DNA of 64,000 bases from JACCWM01 sp040393065 (GTDB lineage: Bacteria; Myxococcota_A; Bradymonadia; Bradymonadales; Bradymonadaceae): assembly GCA_040393065.1 (NCBI GenBank), contig JBEBUW010000004.1, positions 1 through 64,000 of the forward strand. Direction: 5' to 3'. Below the pieces are notes generated by a model. It had not been told where the DNA came from. It did not search any database and saw only the letters and a program-made list of their open reading frames with translations. The position numbers were made by a program, and so were the translations under genes. Shown one piece after another: positions 17,187 to 27,430 of this stretch. Each line of letters begins with the position of its first letter. Position 1 is the stretch's first letter.

Positions 17187-17789
17187 TTAATTCAGACCGC
17201 CGAAGGTCCTCATATCACTCTTGATAATCGCAAATTTAAACTGGCTCAGCTCAGCCTGTCCTGCGGTATACATAACTTCGGTAATAAGTCGGTAGGGAAT
17301 CGTCTGATCGATGACAAGTGTAACAACCGGCTCATAATCTTTATTAAGATAGGCAAACTGCCGTTTTTGTTCCGCGATGGTTTTGGTGAGTTCTTCAAAC
17401 AGCGGCTGAATGATCATGCCGCGCTCACCGCCTCGCTTCTGACTCTGATCAACGACCCCGTCCTTATGATCCACGGCGAGGCTATCATTGACCAGAATCG
17501 ACTTTCTGGACACCGTGATCGATGTCATATCTTCGGGCATCAGCTGCGTAGAGCTTGTCGGAACTTTCAGATCCGGTCCAACTGCTTTAATCGGCTCATC
17601 ACCAAAGCTCTTAAGCAAGAACACGAGCATGATGACCAAAATATCCATCAGCGAGTTCATACTCAACGTACCGGTAGCGTCATCGGGCCGCCGAACTTTC
17701 TTTCTTCGCTTTGCAGAACGTTCCTGTTCCTCCAGCCAGGCGTGCTCTTCGCTACTCAAACCCGCTCCTTTTTCTTGATTTTCTTGCAT
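17187..17789 (-). CDS. ExbD/TolR-family motor subunit (transmembrane Asp kept)
   Basis: 200 residues. A charged cytoplasmic start is followed by one transmembrane helix (SLMDILVIMLVFLLKSFG) and a periplasmic domain. Asp49 sits in the helix at the place of the proton-conducting Asp of ExbD/TolR. With TolQ and a second ExbD it would form a proton-driven motor like AglRQS. ATG 17789 is chosen for its GGAGG 7 nt upstream. The gene follows the first ExbD by 34 bp, so they are co-transcribed, and ends at a strong terminator. Confidence 0.88.
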   Translation of the reverse strand: MQENQEKGAGLSSEEHAWLEEQERSAKRRKKVRRPDDATGTLSMNSLMDILVIMLVFLLKSFGDEPIKAVGPDLKVPTSSTQLMPEDMTSITVSRKSILVNDSLAVDHKDGVVDQSQKRGGERGMIIQPLFEELTKTIAEQKRQFAYLNKDYEPVVTLVIDQTIPYRLITEVMYTAGQAELSQFKFAIIKSDMRTFGGLN

Positions 17790-17823
17790 ACAAGCCCTCC
17801 AAGCACACAAGGCTCAGTTCAAA

Positions 17824-18498
17824 TTACTGCAAAATGGACAGGACCGGATCACCAAAAAGTATCGCGTAGGCGTTATTTTCAACTTTCGGATCTGCTCCAT
17901 AAAACTCATCATTCGTACTGAACGAGTCCTTTTCAAGCTGAAAACGAACGATATCCATCACACGAACCAGAACCGTAAAGGGCATATCAGCGTCCGCCGA
18001 CAGAGTGATCACGGTCTCATCTGGATATTGCTTCTTAATACGCGAAAGTTCGTTGTACAGCTCACGGAAATTATAATAGCTCAGAACCTCTTTCAACAGT
18101 TCATCGCCTTCTTTCTCTCTCTCCGCCCCCAGCGCGATAATACGACGTGCCTCGGTAATTTTCGCAGCTACGTCAGCAGACTGCTCAACCAGACAAATGG
18201 TAGGTCCCTGGGGCGGACAGCCTGTCTTGGCAGGCAAAACAGCGCCCGTTGCGGCAATTTGAAATCCATGCGGGGAAATCGCAACCGTAAGGTTCAGCGG
18301 CTCCTTCTCATCGGGCTTGGGCTCCGAGGGCGCGCTGGGGCCACCAACCGACAACGTCGGTGCTGTAATATTGATGACGCCGACCTCCACAAAAACAACG
18401 GAGAGCAGCAGCATCGGAATAAGAATGATGACAAGGTTCATCATCGTAGTGAGGTCGAGATCCTGAACCGGATCTTCCGCTCTTTTGCGGCGTGCCAT
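17824..18498 (-). CDS. ExbD/TolR-family subunit with Asn in place of the transmembrane Asp
   Basis: 224 residues. The N-terminus MARRKRAEDPVQDLDLTTMM leads into the helix NLVIILIPMLLLSVVF, then a larger periplasmic domain of about 180 residues with two Cys (KTGCPPQGPTICLVEQS), probably a disulfide. The position of the essential Asp of TolR/ExbD is taken by Asn21, so this subunit may be structural rather than proton-carrying. ATG 18498 has AGGAGG 5-6 nt upstream; the reading from 18615 adds an unlikely extension. It is the middle gene of tolQ-exbD-exbD. Confidence 0.85.
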   Translation of the reverse strand: MARRKRAEDPVQDLDLTTMMNLVIILIPMLLLSVVFVEVGVINITAPTLSVGGPSAPSEPKPDEKEPLNLTVAISPHGFQIAATGAVLPAKTGCPPQGPTICLVEQSADVAAKITEARRIIALGAEREKEGDELLKEVLSYYNFRELYNELSRIKKQYPDETVITLSADADMPFTVLVRVMDIVRFQLEKDSFSTNDEFYGADPKVENNAYAILFGDPVLSILQ

Positions 18499-18696
18499 GT
18501 AACCTCCTAGAATTAACAAGCTACATACTGTAAAAAGCTTGTCTGCACTCGCTAAAAAAACACCAGTTCCAGTGACTTTCTGTACGCCATAGCACGCAGC
18601 GTTTCTTGAAAACATTCTAGATACGCTGCGTACGACTTCTGTGTATGGCGCTAAGTGATCGGAGTAACCGGCAAAACGAGATTTTTTGTAGACTTA

Positions 18697-19344
18697 TTAC
18701 TCCAGAGGAGTCGAACCGCCCTTACTACGCGTAACCAGCATGTTCTCAAGTTTGACGCTATACAGGTCAATTTCATCGAGAATACGCTTGCTGACACCCG
18801 ACAACACCATATGCGCCAACAGGGTCGGAATAGCCACGATCAGACCGAAAGCGGTCGTGTTCATTGCCAGAGCAATACCCTTTGACAACATCTGCTGACG
18901 AGTTTCCGGAGTAGCCGTCTCAAGAGCCTCGAAAGCCTCGATCAGACCGATAATCGTTCCCAGAAGACCGAGCAGCGTTGCAACGTTAGCGATCGTCTGC
19001 AACGTAGGCGTACGTTTCTGAATGCGCGGAACAACTTCAAGCGTTGCCTCCTCAAGTGCATTCTGAATCTCAACTTCTCCCTTGTTCGCACGTGTCAACC
19101 CGGCCTTGATGACCTGCGGAAGGACACTTGAAGGAGCGCTGTTACACTCTTTGATCGCCTGATCGATACGATCAGCCATTACAAGCTTGGAGATCTTTGC
19201 CATGAACGGCTGAGCATTGATGTTGTACTTAAAGAACAAAGCGAAGAAACGCTCGATTGAAATACCAACTGCAAAAATACTGGCGATGAGGATGACGATC
19301 ATCCAAATTCCGCCGTCCCGAAAGGCTTCAGCAATTGCGCCCAT
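18697..19344 (-). CDS. MotA/TolQ/ExbB-family motor stator protein
   Basis: 215 residues with three transmembrane helices: about 12-35 (GIWMIVILIASIFAVGI), 115-140 (TIANVATLLGLLGTIIGLIEAF) and 155-185 (GIALAMNTTAFGLIVAIPTLLAHMVL). The conserved LLGTIIGLIEAF and ALNTTAFGL-type segments are the ExbB/TolQ signatures. It forms the proton channel with ExbD/TolR subunits. One TolQ with two TolR-type partners is the AglR-AglQ-AglS composition of Myxococcus gliding motors. GGAGG precedes the ATG. Gene order tolQ, exbD, exbD; about 200 bp separate it from the first ExbD. Confidence 0.92.
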   Translation of the reverse strand: MGAIAEAFRDGGIWMIVILIASIFAVGISIERFFALFFKYNINAQPFMAKISKLVMADRIDQAIKECNSAPSSVLPQVIKAGLTRANKGEVEIQNALEEATLEVVPRIQKRTPTLQTIANVATLLGLLGTIIGLIEAFEALETATPETRQQMLSKGIALAMNTTAFGLIVAIPTLLAHMVLSGVSKRILDEIDLYSVKLENMLVTRSKGGSTPLE

Positions 19345-19606
19345 TTCCAGTTACCTCCGTGCTTGTTTGATTGGTTGCGACCCGACTGGATTGCATGAAA
19401 ATTCCAACTTTGACTATCCTTCCTTCCGGCATTGACTCTCGTAGTCTTACTGCATGCCTTTTTGAAGGCCCTAATGAGACTGACATCTATAACACATACA
19501 TTTTGAAGCAGCAAAGTACTTTTGCTATCAAAACACTTAAAACTAAAAACAGCGTAACCGTTTGAATTTGCTTGTCATTTACCGCAAACCAGCATTTAAA
19601 AACATT

Positions 19607-19855
19607 CTAAAACGGTTCGTCTTCAACCGACTCCAATAATTCCTCCAAAAATGAAGGCTTTGGATTCAACGCTTCGTAATTGAGGTTGGCGTGTTGAAGA
19701 ATATAAAAAGCTTCGGGCTTTTGAATTCGACCTTCTACAATGATCTCTTCGAATTCAATGACCCGCTGTGCCTGGGCTGGCGAAACGCCAAACCCCAGCA
19801 GAATCACACCGGCGGCAATCAATGAAACAAGGACTTTAGCATGTTGATTTTTCAT
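19607..19855 (-). CDS. Short exported protein with EGRIQKPEAFYILQ motif
   Basis: 82 residues with a Sec signal ending SPAQAQ. The mature part is about 50 residues: EFEEIIVEGRIQKPEAFYIL then an acidic end LLESVEDEPF. No Cys and no membrane helix, so a soluble periplasmic peptide. It lies between the TPR lipoprotein and TolQ genes on the same strand, which suggests a partner of the motor complex. ATG 19855 is used so that the signal sequence is N-terminal. The family is not one I can name. Confidence 0.7.
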   Translation of the reverse strand: MKNQHAKVLVSLIAAGVILLGFGVSPAQAQRVIEFEEIIVEGRIQKPEAFYILQHANLNYEALNPKPSFLEELLESVEDEPF

Positions 19856-19963
19856 AAATTTCCTCAATTCACCAACAATAGATTCCTCAAGCCAGGTGAG
19901 ATTCTGGTACCGTTTTATCACGAATAAAAAAATGAGCAACGAATTGCTATGTTTTGGGCAAAA

Positions 19964-21331
19964 CTACTCATCTTCATCCACAACTTCTTCCGGATCGGAT
20001 TCAGTCGCAGCCGCTTCTTCGGCCTGAATCTGCGCGCGTTTGGCCATTTCCTCACGCTGCTTGGCCTGCACAATCGATTTGTTCGCTTCTTCGATGAAGC
20101 GAGACGTAGGATCCTCGGCCGCCATCGTGCCGCGGGCAGCCTGGCGGTAGAGATTAAACGCCTCGATCGATTTATGGAGTCGGGGCACCGTTTCCGTTCC
20201 CGGAATATCGCTCTCCAGATACAAGATACCGAGGTTAAAGTAGGCGTCGGCATAACTGTTATCGAGCGAAATCGCTCGCAGGAATGCACCTTCTGCTTCT
20301 TTAAAACGCGCACTTCCTTTGTAGGCATTGCCAAGGTTTAAGTACGCCTCTTTATAATCAGGAAATCCATCCAGGGCGGCCATATATTGCTCAATTGCCG
20401 CATTATAGTCGCGCGCTTCGTGATAAAGCAGCCCCAGATTGTTGCGTGCTTCCGGGTAATCTGGCTGTAATTCGACAGCGCGACGATAATTCGCCATGGC
20501 GGCCGGCGCCTGATTCATCGCAAGCTCAATGTTGCCGTACAGATAATAAATTTCTGCACGCTGCGGAGCCAGTTTGACAGCACTTTGTAAGATCGCCAGA
20601 CCGAGCTCGTAGCGCTCAAGCTGGTAATTCGCCTGCGCCATGGCCAGCATGGCATCGATATGACGTTCGTCTTTGCGCAATATGTCTCGAGCCGCGCGGA
20701 TCACATCCTCGTAACGTTTTTGCGCCAGAAAAATCTCCAGCCTTGCTGCTCGATGCTCCAGATTGTCAGGACGCATTTCAATAAATCTGCGTGCGAACTC
20801 ATCGGCATCGCTTGTGCGATCCTGGCGGATATAAATTCGGGTAAGATTGACCAGAGCCGGGCTAAAATCGGGGTATTTTTGCAGTGATTGCAAATAGCGA
20901 CGCGCGGCCACATCGTATTCAGCCCGCCTCTCATACAAAACCCCGAGATTGAACGCGGCCAAAAAACCACCCTGTGGTTCATCGACCAGATCGGTCAGCG
21001 TACTGATCGCTGCGTCGATACGACCACTGTTGGCATTTTCAATTGCGCCACGAATCTTCGCATTGATGTGCGGTGCAATTTCGCCGGTTACCGTCGACTG
21101 TTCCGGGTCTGCAACGCTGCTTGCATCGGGCATATCAAGCGGCGCTCTCTGCTCTTGGGCAGCAAATTCGCTGATCGTATCGCTTTGCTGCATTTCTGCC
21201 AGATTCGGATCGCTTTTGGTCGATGTCGACGAGCATCCTGCCAGCATTCCAACGCACAATATACCGGTGAGCAGGTTTCGAGACAGCGTCGTCCAACGAA
21301 ATGGATATTTCTTAACGGACAAATTGATCAC
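19964..21331 (-). CDS. TPR-repeat lipoprotein (GltE/AglT-like)
   Basis: 455 residues with a lipobox (VGMLAGC). From about residue 90 to 400 there are eight or more TPR units (for example AAFNLGVLYERRAEYDVAAR, ARNNLGLLYHEARDYNAAIE, AYLNLGNAYKGSARFKEAEG), then a charged tail with acidic end EVVDEDE. TPR lipoproteins of this kind are outer-membrane parts of Glt-type complexes. The start is GTG at 21331, which overlaps the stop of the upstream gene as GTGA, so the two are translationally coupled. Specific partners are inferred from context only. Confidence 0.82.
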   Translation of the reverse strand: MINLSVKKYPFRWTTLSRNLLTGILCVGMLAGCSSTSTKSDPNLAEMQQSDTISEFAAQEQRAPLDMPDASSVADPEQSTVTGEIAPHINAKIRGAIENANSGRIDAAISTLTDLVDEPQGGFLAAFNLGVLYERRAEYDVAARRYLQSLQKYPDFSPALVNLTRIYIRQDRTSDADEFARRFIEMRPDNLEHRAARLEIFLAQKRYEDVIRAARDILRKDERHIDAMLAMAQANYQLERYELGLAILQSAVKLAPQRAEIYYLYGNIELAMNQAPAAMANYRRAVELQPDYPEARNNLGLLYHEARDYNAAIEQYMAALDGFPDYKEAYLNLGNAYKGSARFKEAEGAFLRAISLDNSYADAYFNLGILYLESDIPGTETVPRLHKSIEAFNLYRQAARGTMAAEDPTSRFIEEANKSIVQAKQREEMAKRAQIQAEEAAATESDPEEVVDEDE

Positions 21332-24300
21332 GTCGGATCCTCCTGTTCAGCACGTTCCTTGAAGACTTCGTAGGCTTCGGCATCGAGGTACGGTAACCCT
21401 GTGACACTCTGTTTTTGGATCGAGCGACGTTCTTCTTTATACAGCGGATATTCGCCGGGCTTGAACTTATTGAGTTCATCCAGCGTGCGCTTGGTCCACT
21501 CGTTGACGATCTTATCCTGCTGGGCGCGCTGAATCGTTTGCTCGTAGCGCGTAATCGCGGCTTCCTCCAGCGGAATCGCGATATCCTCAAGTCGCTCCTG
21601 ATAAATATCGTGCTCATCGGTACCTTCGGCAAAAGGAATCGGTACTTCGTAGAGCGCGGCGGCAAAGTGTTGCAGCAGCGAACCTATCCGGAAGTTGGCG
21701 GCCATCGTCCATTCCAGGCTGCGGTGCGCCATGACTTCGTTGTATTTTGCTGTCAACTTCTGCTGACCTTCGATCTTTTCTTTCAAAAGGCGTTCCTGTG
21801 CACGCAGATTTCCCTTGATCTCCAGGGCCTTCCATTTTTCGAATTCTTGTTCAACCAGCATGAACTCGGCCTTGCCGCTGTAGTACGATCCGGGCGAAGC
21901 CGGCTCAAAACCACGGCTGTTGTACTCGTTCAGCACGTTGCGATACCAGACCGCTGCATTCCGCTGATCTTTTCGACCTTCGTGATAATCGGCGATCATC
22001 ATCATGCCTTCGAGAACCCGCAGGTTATTCTCAGGATTTCGGCCATATTCACGAATATACGTCTGAATTGTGTTGATCATCTGCCGGGAATCGCCGGCTT
22101 TTTGGTATGCCAACACAGCCTGCCACATGCCCGGTCCTGCCTGCGGATCGTTGGGATAAGCACGGGCGAACTGAATATAAGTTTTCGCAGACTCATCGTA
22201 ACGCTGCAGGTTCTCGAGCAAAACAGCTACACTTTTCAACGACTCGCTACGCTTTTCCTCGACGATAAATCCCATATCGCGAAGTTCCTGAGGGGACTGT
22301 CCGCGGTATTTATCATAAAAGAGCGTGTAATTTTGGATCGCTTTTTCAAATTCAAAGAAGCGCTCCGAGTTGATCGCCACCCGATACAACGCGTATCCGG
22401 CGAGTGGATCATTCGGGTATTCCTGATAAACGCGCTCATAGAGACGCAAGGCCGAGTCATACCGATGCAGCAATTCGTAAGCGACGGCGGCGTTATTAAG
22501 CGCTTTGGGCGCGTACTCGTGATCTGGCGCATCGTTCACCAGACGAATGTACTCTTCGGCGGCTTCCGCATATTTTTTCTCGGCATACAGCGCTTCCGCC
22601 GATTTAAAGAGCGCGCCCAGACGGAACTCTCGCACCTCGGCGCGCACGGCCTCGGCCTGATCGCCCTTGATAACCTGTGAGAGGCGCTCAGCCCATTCGG
22701 CGAGTTTGGTGTAATCTTGCTCTTCACGGTAGGTGTCGAGGATCAGGCTTCCGGACAGGTAGGCGACTTCCTGGTCTGAGTAGTTATCGACAATCCATGC
22801 AAAGCGGCGGCGCGCTTCCTCGTAATGTTTGAAATCGTAATAGACTTTGGCCGCTTGAAACGCGAATTTTCCATCCAGCTCAGGATCTTCAGGATTTTGA
22901 AGCCGTAAAACCACGTAGCGATCCATGGCGGTGACATACTTTTCGACCACCGGAGGGACTTCCTCGCTGCGGATGGTTACGCCCTCTTCGCCCTCAACCT
23001 GATCCGGCTCAACCTGTTGGTTGGCGGTCTGACGCGCATCTTCAAGATCCAATCCACCCAGAACAGTGGCCGTCAGCTCACCGCGCTGGATCTGTTCGCG
23101 AATCATAAACTCAAGCGATTTGATCGCGTTGAATGCGCTGATCTCCTGATACTCATTGCGGACCAGATCAAGTTCACGCACGACCTCGTACTGGCTAAAC
23201 GCAGCATCATACTGGCCGGAGTAGTACAGACATTCGGCGTAGTAAAAATTCCACTGAAACGCCTCTTTGTCATTGGGATAGGTCGTCAAAAACTCTTCGT
23301 ACGCCTGGGCAGCAAGCTTGTAGCGCGCCTGGGTGAGGGCGAGCAGATCGGCATCACGACGCACAAGCGCTTCACTGCGCAGATTTTGCGCCTGTTCATG
23401 ATACCAGGTCGCAGCCTGAATCAGGTTTTCCCGAATAATATTATCGCCGTAGCGCAATGCTTCGTCGTTACCAACGCGCCGTTGATAGGCATACCACTCG
23501 CTGTTGACGCCGTAGTATTCCATCAGACGGCGGCGAACCTCAAAAGCTGCTTCCGGCTGCATATCCCGATGCAAGGCAAGAATAATTTTCTCGTGCATCG
23601 TGGGGTTTTCGCGGTGCGTGGGATCGGAAGCGATCATGTATTCATAAAGCGCGATCGTTTCGGTGTACTGTGCCCGATCAAACAAAAACTCCGACAACTG
23701 CGCCAGGACTTCGCGTTCGTAAGGCTGGCCACTGTTTAGATACTTTCGAACGCGCGGCAGTCCATAATCCTCGTCCCGCACGCCATCCAGATCCCAGTCT
23801 TCTTCGGCCAGCGCGATCGCGATGTATTGTACGGACTCCTCACGCAAAACCGCGCCCGAGCGCCCTGTCTGCCGCTCCACTTCATCGCTGTATTCTACGA
23901 GCTGCTTAAAATAGGCGATCGCCTGATCAAAGTTATCCAGGCGATAGTACGTCCAAGCCAGTTTATACAGGGCTTTGTCGTAAAACTGACTGCCTTCATC
24001 GCGCATTGCCTGTTCATAGGCATGCTTTGCAAGTTCCAGATTCTGCGTGATATCGCCGGCATCCGAATAATCGAAATGATACTCGCCCACCCGCAACCAG
24101 GCTTCCGGAACAAACGCACTGTCCGGCCGTTTTACGATCAATTCCGCAAACAGATCACGTGCTCGCTCCGGATCGCCCATCTGTTGTACGGTGTATGCCA
24201 GCAGATAATAGGCACCATCGATATGACGATACTGCGGCCAGTCTTTGATCAGGCGCTCAAACAACGCGATCGACTGCGCATAGGTTCGTTCGGGTTCCTC

Positions 24301-24993
24301 GGGCATATCGGCGATCTGCCCGGCTTCATAGCGCAGGCGATCTTCCTGATACTGCTCATCAGCCCGCAAATAATCATCGTTAGCTTTCTCAAAATACAGT
24401 TCTGCAAGGCGAAAAATCGCATCGGGCGTATATTTCTCGTTTGCCGGATTGCTGAGCAAGAATTGCTCGAACGTAGTGATCGCTTCTTCGCGGTTTTGGC
24501 GCTCAATGCTTTCCAGCCCACGAATCTTTCCGTCGTATTCTGCATTGATCTGCGCCGCGCGCCGGGTGTATTCCGCCTCAATGATCGCATCGATCGTATC
24601 TTGATAATCCTGAATTTCGGCAGCGTAACGGCTGTGAGCCTTTCCGTAGGCTTCGAGCGCCTCGACGAATTTTTCGTCCGTTCCCGGCGGTGCAGCCGGC
24701 GCAGCCGGAATGGACGCCGGAGGTGGCGGCGTTTCGCGTGAATTCGTACCAGATTCCGTTTCGGAATTTTCGGCGCTTTCTGCAGAAGTCTCGGCAGGCT
24801 CTTCAGCGTGTTGCTCCGGACCGGCTGTTTGCGCATACGTCCAGGCCGGACTCATCCACGTCAACGCACTCAGGGCGAGTATGCCACCCACGCGTGAAGC
24901 CTGCACGAATACAAATTTTTTGTTATTTCTGAGAGGGACCATCGTCCGCCCTTGCTTCAAAGACTGATTGGAGTCACTTTTTTTATTCTTCAT
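21328..24993 (-). CDS. Large exported TPR protein
   Basis: 1221 residues. An N-terminal signal (ILALSALTWMSPAWTYAQ) is followed by a Pro/Glu/Ser linker and then by many TPR-like helical pairs of BamD/YbgF type with Tyr-rich consensus (FRLAELYFEKANDDYLRADE, GAYYLLAYTVQQMGDPERAR, ALNNAAVAYELLHRYDSALR). The whole chain would make a long periplasmic solenoid. It is flanked by coupled genes: its ATG overlaps the stop of the upstream gene (ATGA at 24993) and its stop overlaps the next GTG start. In Myxococcus comparable large TPR proteins (GltD/AgmU, AgmK type) bridge the motor and the outer membrane. That role here is inference. Confidence 0.82.
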   Translation of the reverse strand: MKNKKSDSNQSLKQGRTMVPLRNNKKFVFVQASRVGGILALSALTWMSPAWTYAQTAGPEQHAEEPAETSAESAENSETESGTNSRETPPPPASIPAAPAAPPGTDEKFVEALEAYGKAHSRYAAEIQDYQDTIDAIIEAEYTRRAAQINAEYDGKIRGLESIERQNREEAITTFEQFLLSNPANEKYTPDAIFRLAELYFEKANDDYLRADEQYQEDRLRYEAGQIADMPEEPERTYAQSIALFERLIKDWPQYRHIDGAYYLLAYTVQQMGDPERARDLFAELIVKRPDSAFVPEAWLRVGEYHFDYSDAGDITQNLELAKHAYEQAMRDEGSQFYDKALYKLAWTYYRLDNFDQAIAYFKQLVEYSDEVERQTGRSGAVLREESVQYIAIALAEEDWDLDGVRDEDYGLPRVRKYLNSGQPYEREVLAQLSEFLFDRAQYTETIALYEYMIASDPTHRENPTMHEKIILALHRDMQPEAAFEVRRRLMEYYGVNSEWYAYQRRVGNDEALRYGDNIIRENLIQAATWYHEQAQNLRSEALVRRDADLLALTQARYKLAAQAYEEFLTTYPNDKEAFQWNFYYAECLYYSGQYDAAFSQYEVVRELDLVRNEYQEISAFNAIKSLEFMIREQIQRGELTATVLGGLDLEDARQTANQQVEPDQVEGEEGVTIRSEEVPPVVEKYVTAMDRYVVLRLQNPEDPELDGKFAFQAAKVYYDFKHYEEARRRFAWIVDNYSDQEVAYLSGSLILDTYREEQDYTKLAEWAERLSQVIKGDQAEAVRAEVREFRLGALFKSAEALYAEKKYAEAAEEYIRLVNDAPDHEYAPKALNNAAVAYELLHRYDSALRLYERVYQEYPNDPLAGYALYRVAINSERFFEFEKAIQNYTLFYDKYRGQSPQELRDMGFIVEEKRSESLKSVAVLLENLQRYDESAKTYIQFARAYPNDPQAGPGMWQAVLAYQKAGDSRQMINTIQTYIREYGRNPENNLRVLEGMMMIADYHEGRKDQRNAAVWYRNVLNEYNSRGFEPASPGSYYSGKAEFMLVEQEFEKWKALEIKGNLRAQERLLKEKIEGQQKLTAKYNEVMAHRSLEWTMAANFRIGSLLQHFAAALYEVPIPFAEGTDEHDIYQERLEDIAIPLEEAAITRYEQTIQRAQQDKIVNEWTKRTLDELNKFKPGEYPLYKEERRSIQKQSVTGLPYLDAEAYEVFKERAEQEDPT

Positions 24994-27311
24994 CAGCGCA
25001 CATCCTGGAACGCATCACGGAGCAGCTGAAGTTCACTCGCGCGGTTCTCAAAAAGTTGGTTGATCTCGGTTGTTACGCTTTCTTTTTTCCTCCAACTCAC
25101 ATCGATCAAGCCAACATGCCCACGGAGTATGATTTCTTCGAACTGCCGGCCAACCGCCTGATAATTCAAAAGCGCAAGTGCTGCGGCGGTCTCCTCCGAA
25201 TTTGCTTTGATCAGGTCAAGTTCTTGCTGGTAACCCATGAGAACTGCGTATTCCAGATCGAGATCTTTTTGCACCTCGCGAACACGTTCGGTGACGATTT
25301 CATCCATCGATACGAAAAACTGCTGCAACCTGGCTGCTGCGCCCGGCAAACGCGCGCGCGCCTGCGCAATACGCTGCAAATTTCCGCGTAGATCTGCAGG
25401 CGCCCGACCATGGAGAGCTCCCAAAAACTCGCTCTGCTGTTGGAGCATTTGCAAATACTGGCCACGCAATACGCGTTCGCGGCTGGCAACCTGATCGCCC
25501 ACACTTACATCGCGACGCGAAATATCGAGTTCACGCTGCAAATTCGCGCGTTGCTTGTCGAGCTGCTTGATGGTTTCGTGCATTTCCACACGCATTTCAT
25601 CAAACTTTCTGCGATCTTCGGCCGGCATGCTCTCCAGCGGATTGGAACGAATATACGTTTCAATTCCATGAAGATTTACGCGCAATGTATCGATTTCATA
25701 AGCAACAGAATCGAGCTCGCGCCGCATTTCGGAAAACTTCTCGCCCACCTTTGCCTGGCGTGCGCGCAGCTCTTCCCGGTTTTTGGGAAGGGTCGCATAC
25801 TGCGACTTCAGCTGGTTAAGCTGCTGCTCAAGTTGGTCAAACCGAGACCGTTCTTCGGCGGTCATCATCGACTCCAGATAAGTCCGCTCGTAAACCAGCA
25901 GGCTTTCGTAGAGTTCAATGATCTGATTTTCCGTTTCGATGCCGAGCGAAATTCCTTCTGTGATCTGAGGAAACGCTTCGACTGCAGAACCCGAGCCGAG
26001 CAGCGCCTCGATCTCACCGATCGCAGCCAGCGCTTCGTCAATGTCTTCCTGCGTCATCAGGTTACTTTGCACCAGCTCTTTGGCCGAAGTCATCGACTTG
26101 CTTTCAGCCGCCCAGTCCGTAACCAGTGGCGGCAAATACTGAGCCTGACCGCCCTCCAGATCGCGCCGCACCAGATCGACAAAGAATGTATCGAGATCGT
26201 CATGATCGGCGATAAACGCGGTCAGATCTTGATGAACCGGCAAAAACGTATTGATCACATCCTGATAAACACTGCGTGCCTGCTCATGTTCGCCAAGCCG
26301 CAATGCCAGATCTCCCATCAACAACTTGGCTTCCGGCACAAATGTTGGATGCGGATTGGAAAGCAACAAAATATCGACATTGCGCAACGCCGCGCGATTG
26401 CTTCCACGCGAAATCAATGCCCACGTCAGCTCATGTAAGGAACGCTCAAAGCTCGGACTGGTACGTGGCAACTGGATATAATACTCGACTGCCGAATCAT
26501 AATCGCCCTCTTCATACGCCAGACGCCCCAGTGCAAGATACGCCATGTCGACCACATTGCTGTCAGTCGGCGTTCTGGGCACGGATTGAATGATCGACAA
26601 AAACACTTCACGCGCTGGCGCAAACAATCTCTGCGCCGAAAACGCAATCCCCTCATAATACCTGGCTACAAACGCATACTCACTGCTCTGAGAAGCACGC
26701 TGAAACCACTCGCGCGCCTCGGCATACTTCTTCTGCCGATACAGGGTTTTTCCGCGCATATAGCTCAACATCGGATTGACGTTTTGCATCGTATCCAGAC
26801 GACTATACAACGCCTCCACCCCGTCAAAATCATTGGTGGCCGATGCGATCTCAAGAAGACGAACAACCGCTTCCTGATAATACTGACCAGGTCCAAGATC
26901 GACCAACTGACGGAAAAAGCTTCGCGCCGCTTTATTATTGCGCATCTGATAAAGACTATCGCCCAGCATATACAAAGAATCGCGATAGCTATCGAACTGC
27001 CGCACTGCAGGATTTTCGATCACCCCGACAAACATGATGCTTGCACGCACATAGTCTTGCAAAAAATATGCGACGCGTGCGTCATTAAAACGGGTCTCCA
27101 ACCGAAACTGCGACTCGAGCAGAGCAGGCGTCAGATAGCGCTGCTCGATTCGGCCCAGTGTTCCATCGAAGCTCTCCGCCTTCACCACCAGCTCATCCAG
27201 CGTTTGTGCATGTCCCAGCACACTCGTGAACAAAATAATGCAGGCCGCGCACACGGCATGCCAGCGTGGACTACGCTCCGGATACGACGTACGAATTAAC
27301 GGCGATTTCAT
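24993..27311 (-). CDS. Exported TPR and coiled-coil protein
   Basis: About 772 residues. A signal peptide (HAVCAACIILFTSVLGHAQ) is followed by TPR-like repeats to about residue 330 (YLALGRLAYEEGDYDSAVEY), then a long coiled coil from about 440 to 720 (MTAEERSRFDQLEQQLNQLK, MHETIKQLDKQRANLQRELD). ATG 27311 (MKSPLI) is more likely than TTG 27329. It overlaps the downstream gene by ATGA, so the three TPR genes form one coupled operon. It probably forms an extended periplasmic rod in the envelope complex. Confidence 0.78.
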   Translation of the reverse strand: MKSPLIRTSYPERSPRWHAVCAACIILFTSVLGHAQTLDELVVKAESFDGTLGRIEQRYLTPALLESQFRLETRFNDARVAYFLQDYVRASIMFVGVIENPAVRQFDSYRDSLYMLGDSLYQMRNNKAARSFFRQLVDLGPGQYYQEAVVRLLEIASATNDFDGVEALYSRLDTMQNVNPMLSYMRGKTLYRQKKYAEAREWFQRASQSSEYAFVARYYEGIAFSAQRLFAPAREVFLSIIQSVPRTPTDSNVVDMAYLALGRLAYEEGDYDSAVEYYIQLPRTSPSFERSLHELTWALISRGSNRAALRNVDILLLSNPHPTFVPEAKLLMGDLALRLGEHEQARSVYQDVINTFLPVHQDLTAFIADHDDLDTFFVDLVRRDLEGGQAQYLPPLVTDWAAESKSMTSAKELVQSNLMTQEDIDEALAAIGEIEALLGSGSAVEAFPQITEGISLGIETENQIIELYESLLVYERTYLESMMTAEERSRFDQLEQQLNQLKSQYATLPKNREELRARQAKVGEKFSEMRRELDSVAYEIDTLRVNLHGIETYIRSNPLESMPAEDRRKFDEMRVEMHETIKQLDKQRANLQRELDISRRDVSVGDQVASRERVLRGQYLQMLQQQSEFLGALHGRAPADLRGNLQRIAQARARLPGAAARLQQFFVSMDEIVTERVREVQKDLDLEYAVLMGYQQELDLIKANSEETAAALALLNYQAVGRQFEEIILRGHVGLIDVSWRKKESVTTEINQLFENRASELQLLRDAFQDVR

Positions 27312-27430
27312 AGTTTCCAGGCTCGTCAATTGCTAAGTTCATCCTTCCTGCCAGCATTCATAGCGTATGCCGCAGGCCAGTCGGCCACTTTCTCGAAAAT
27401 TCCGGCAAACGCATCCAGTGGCAGCTTCAC

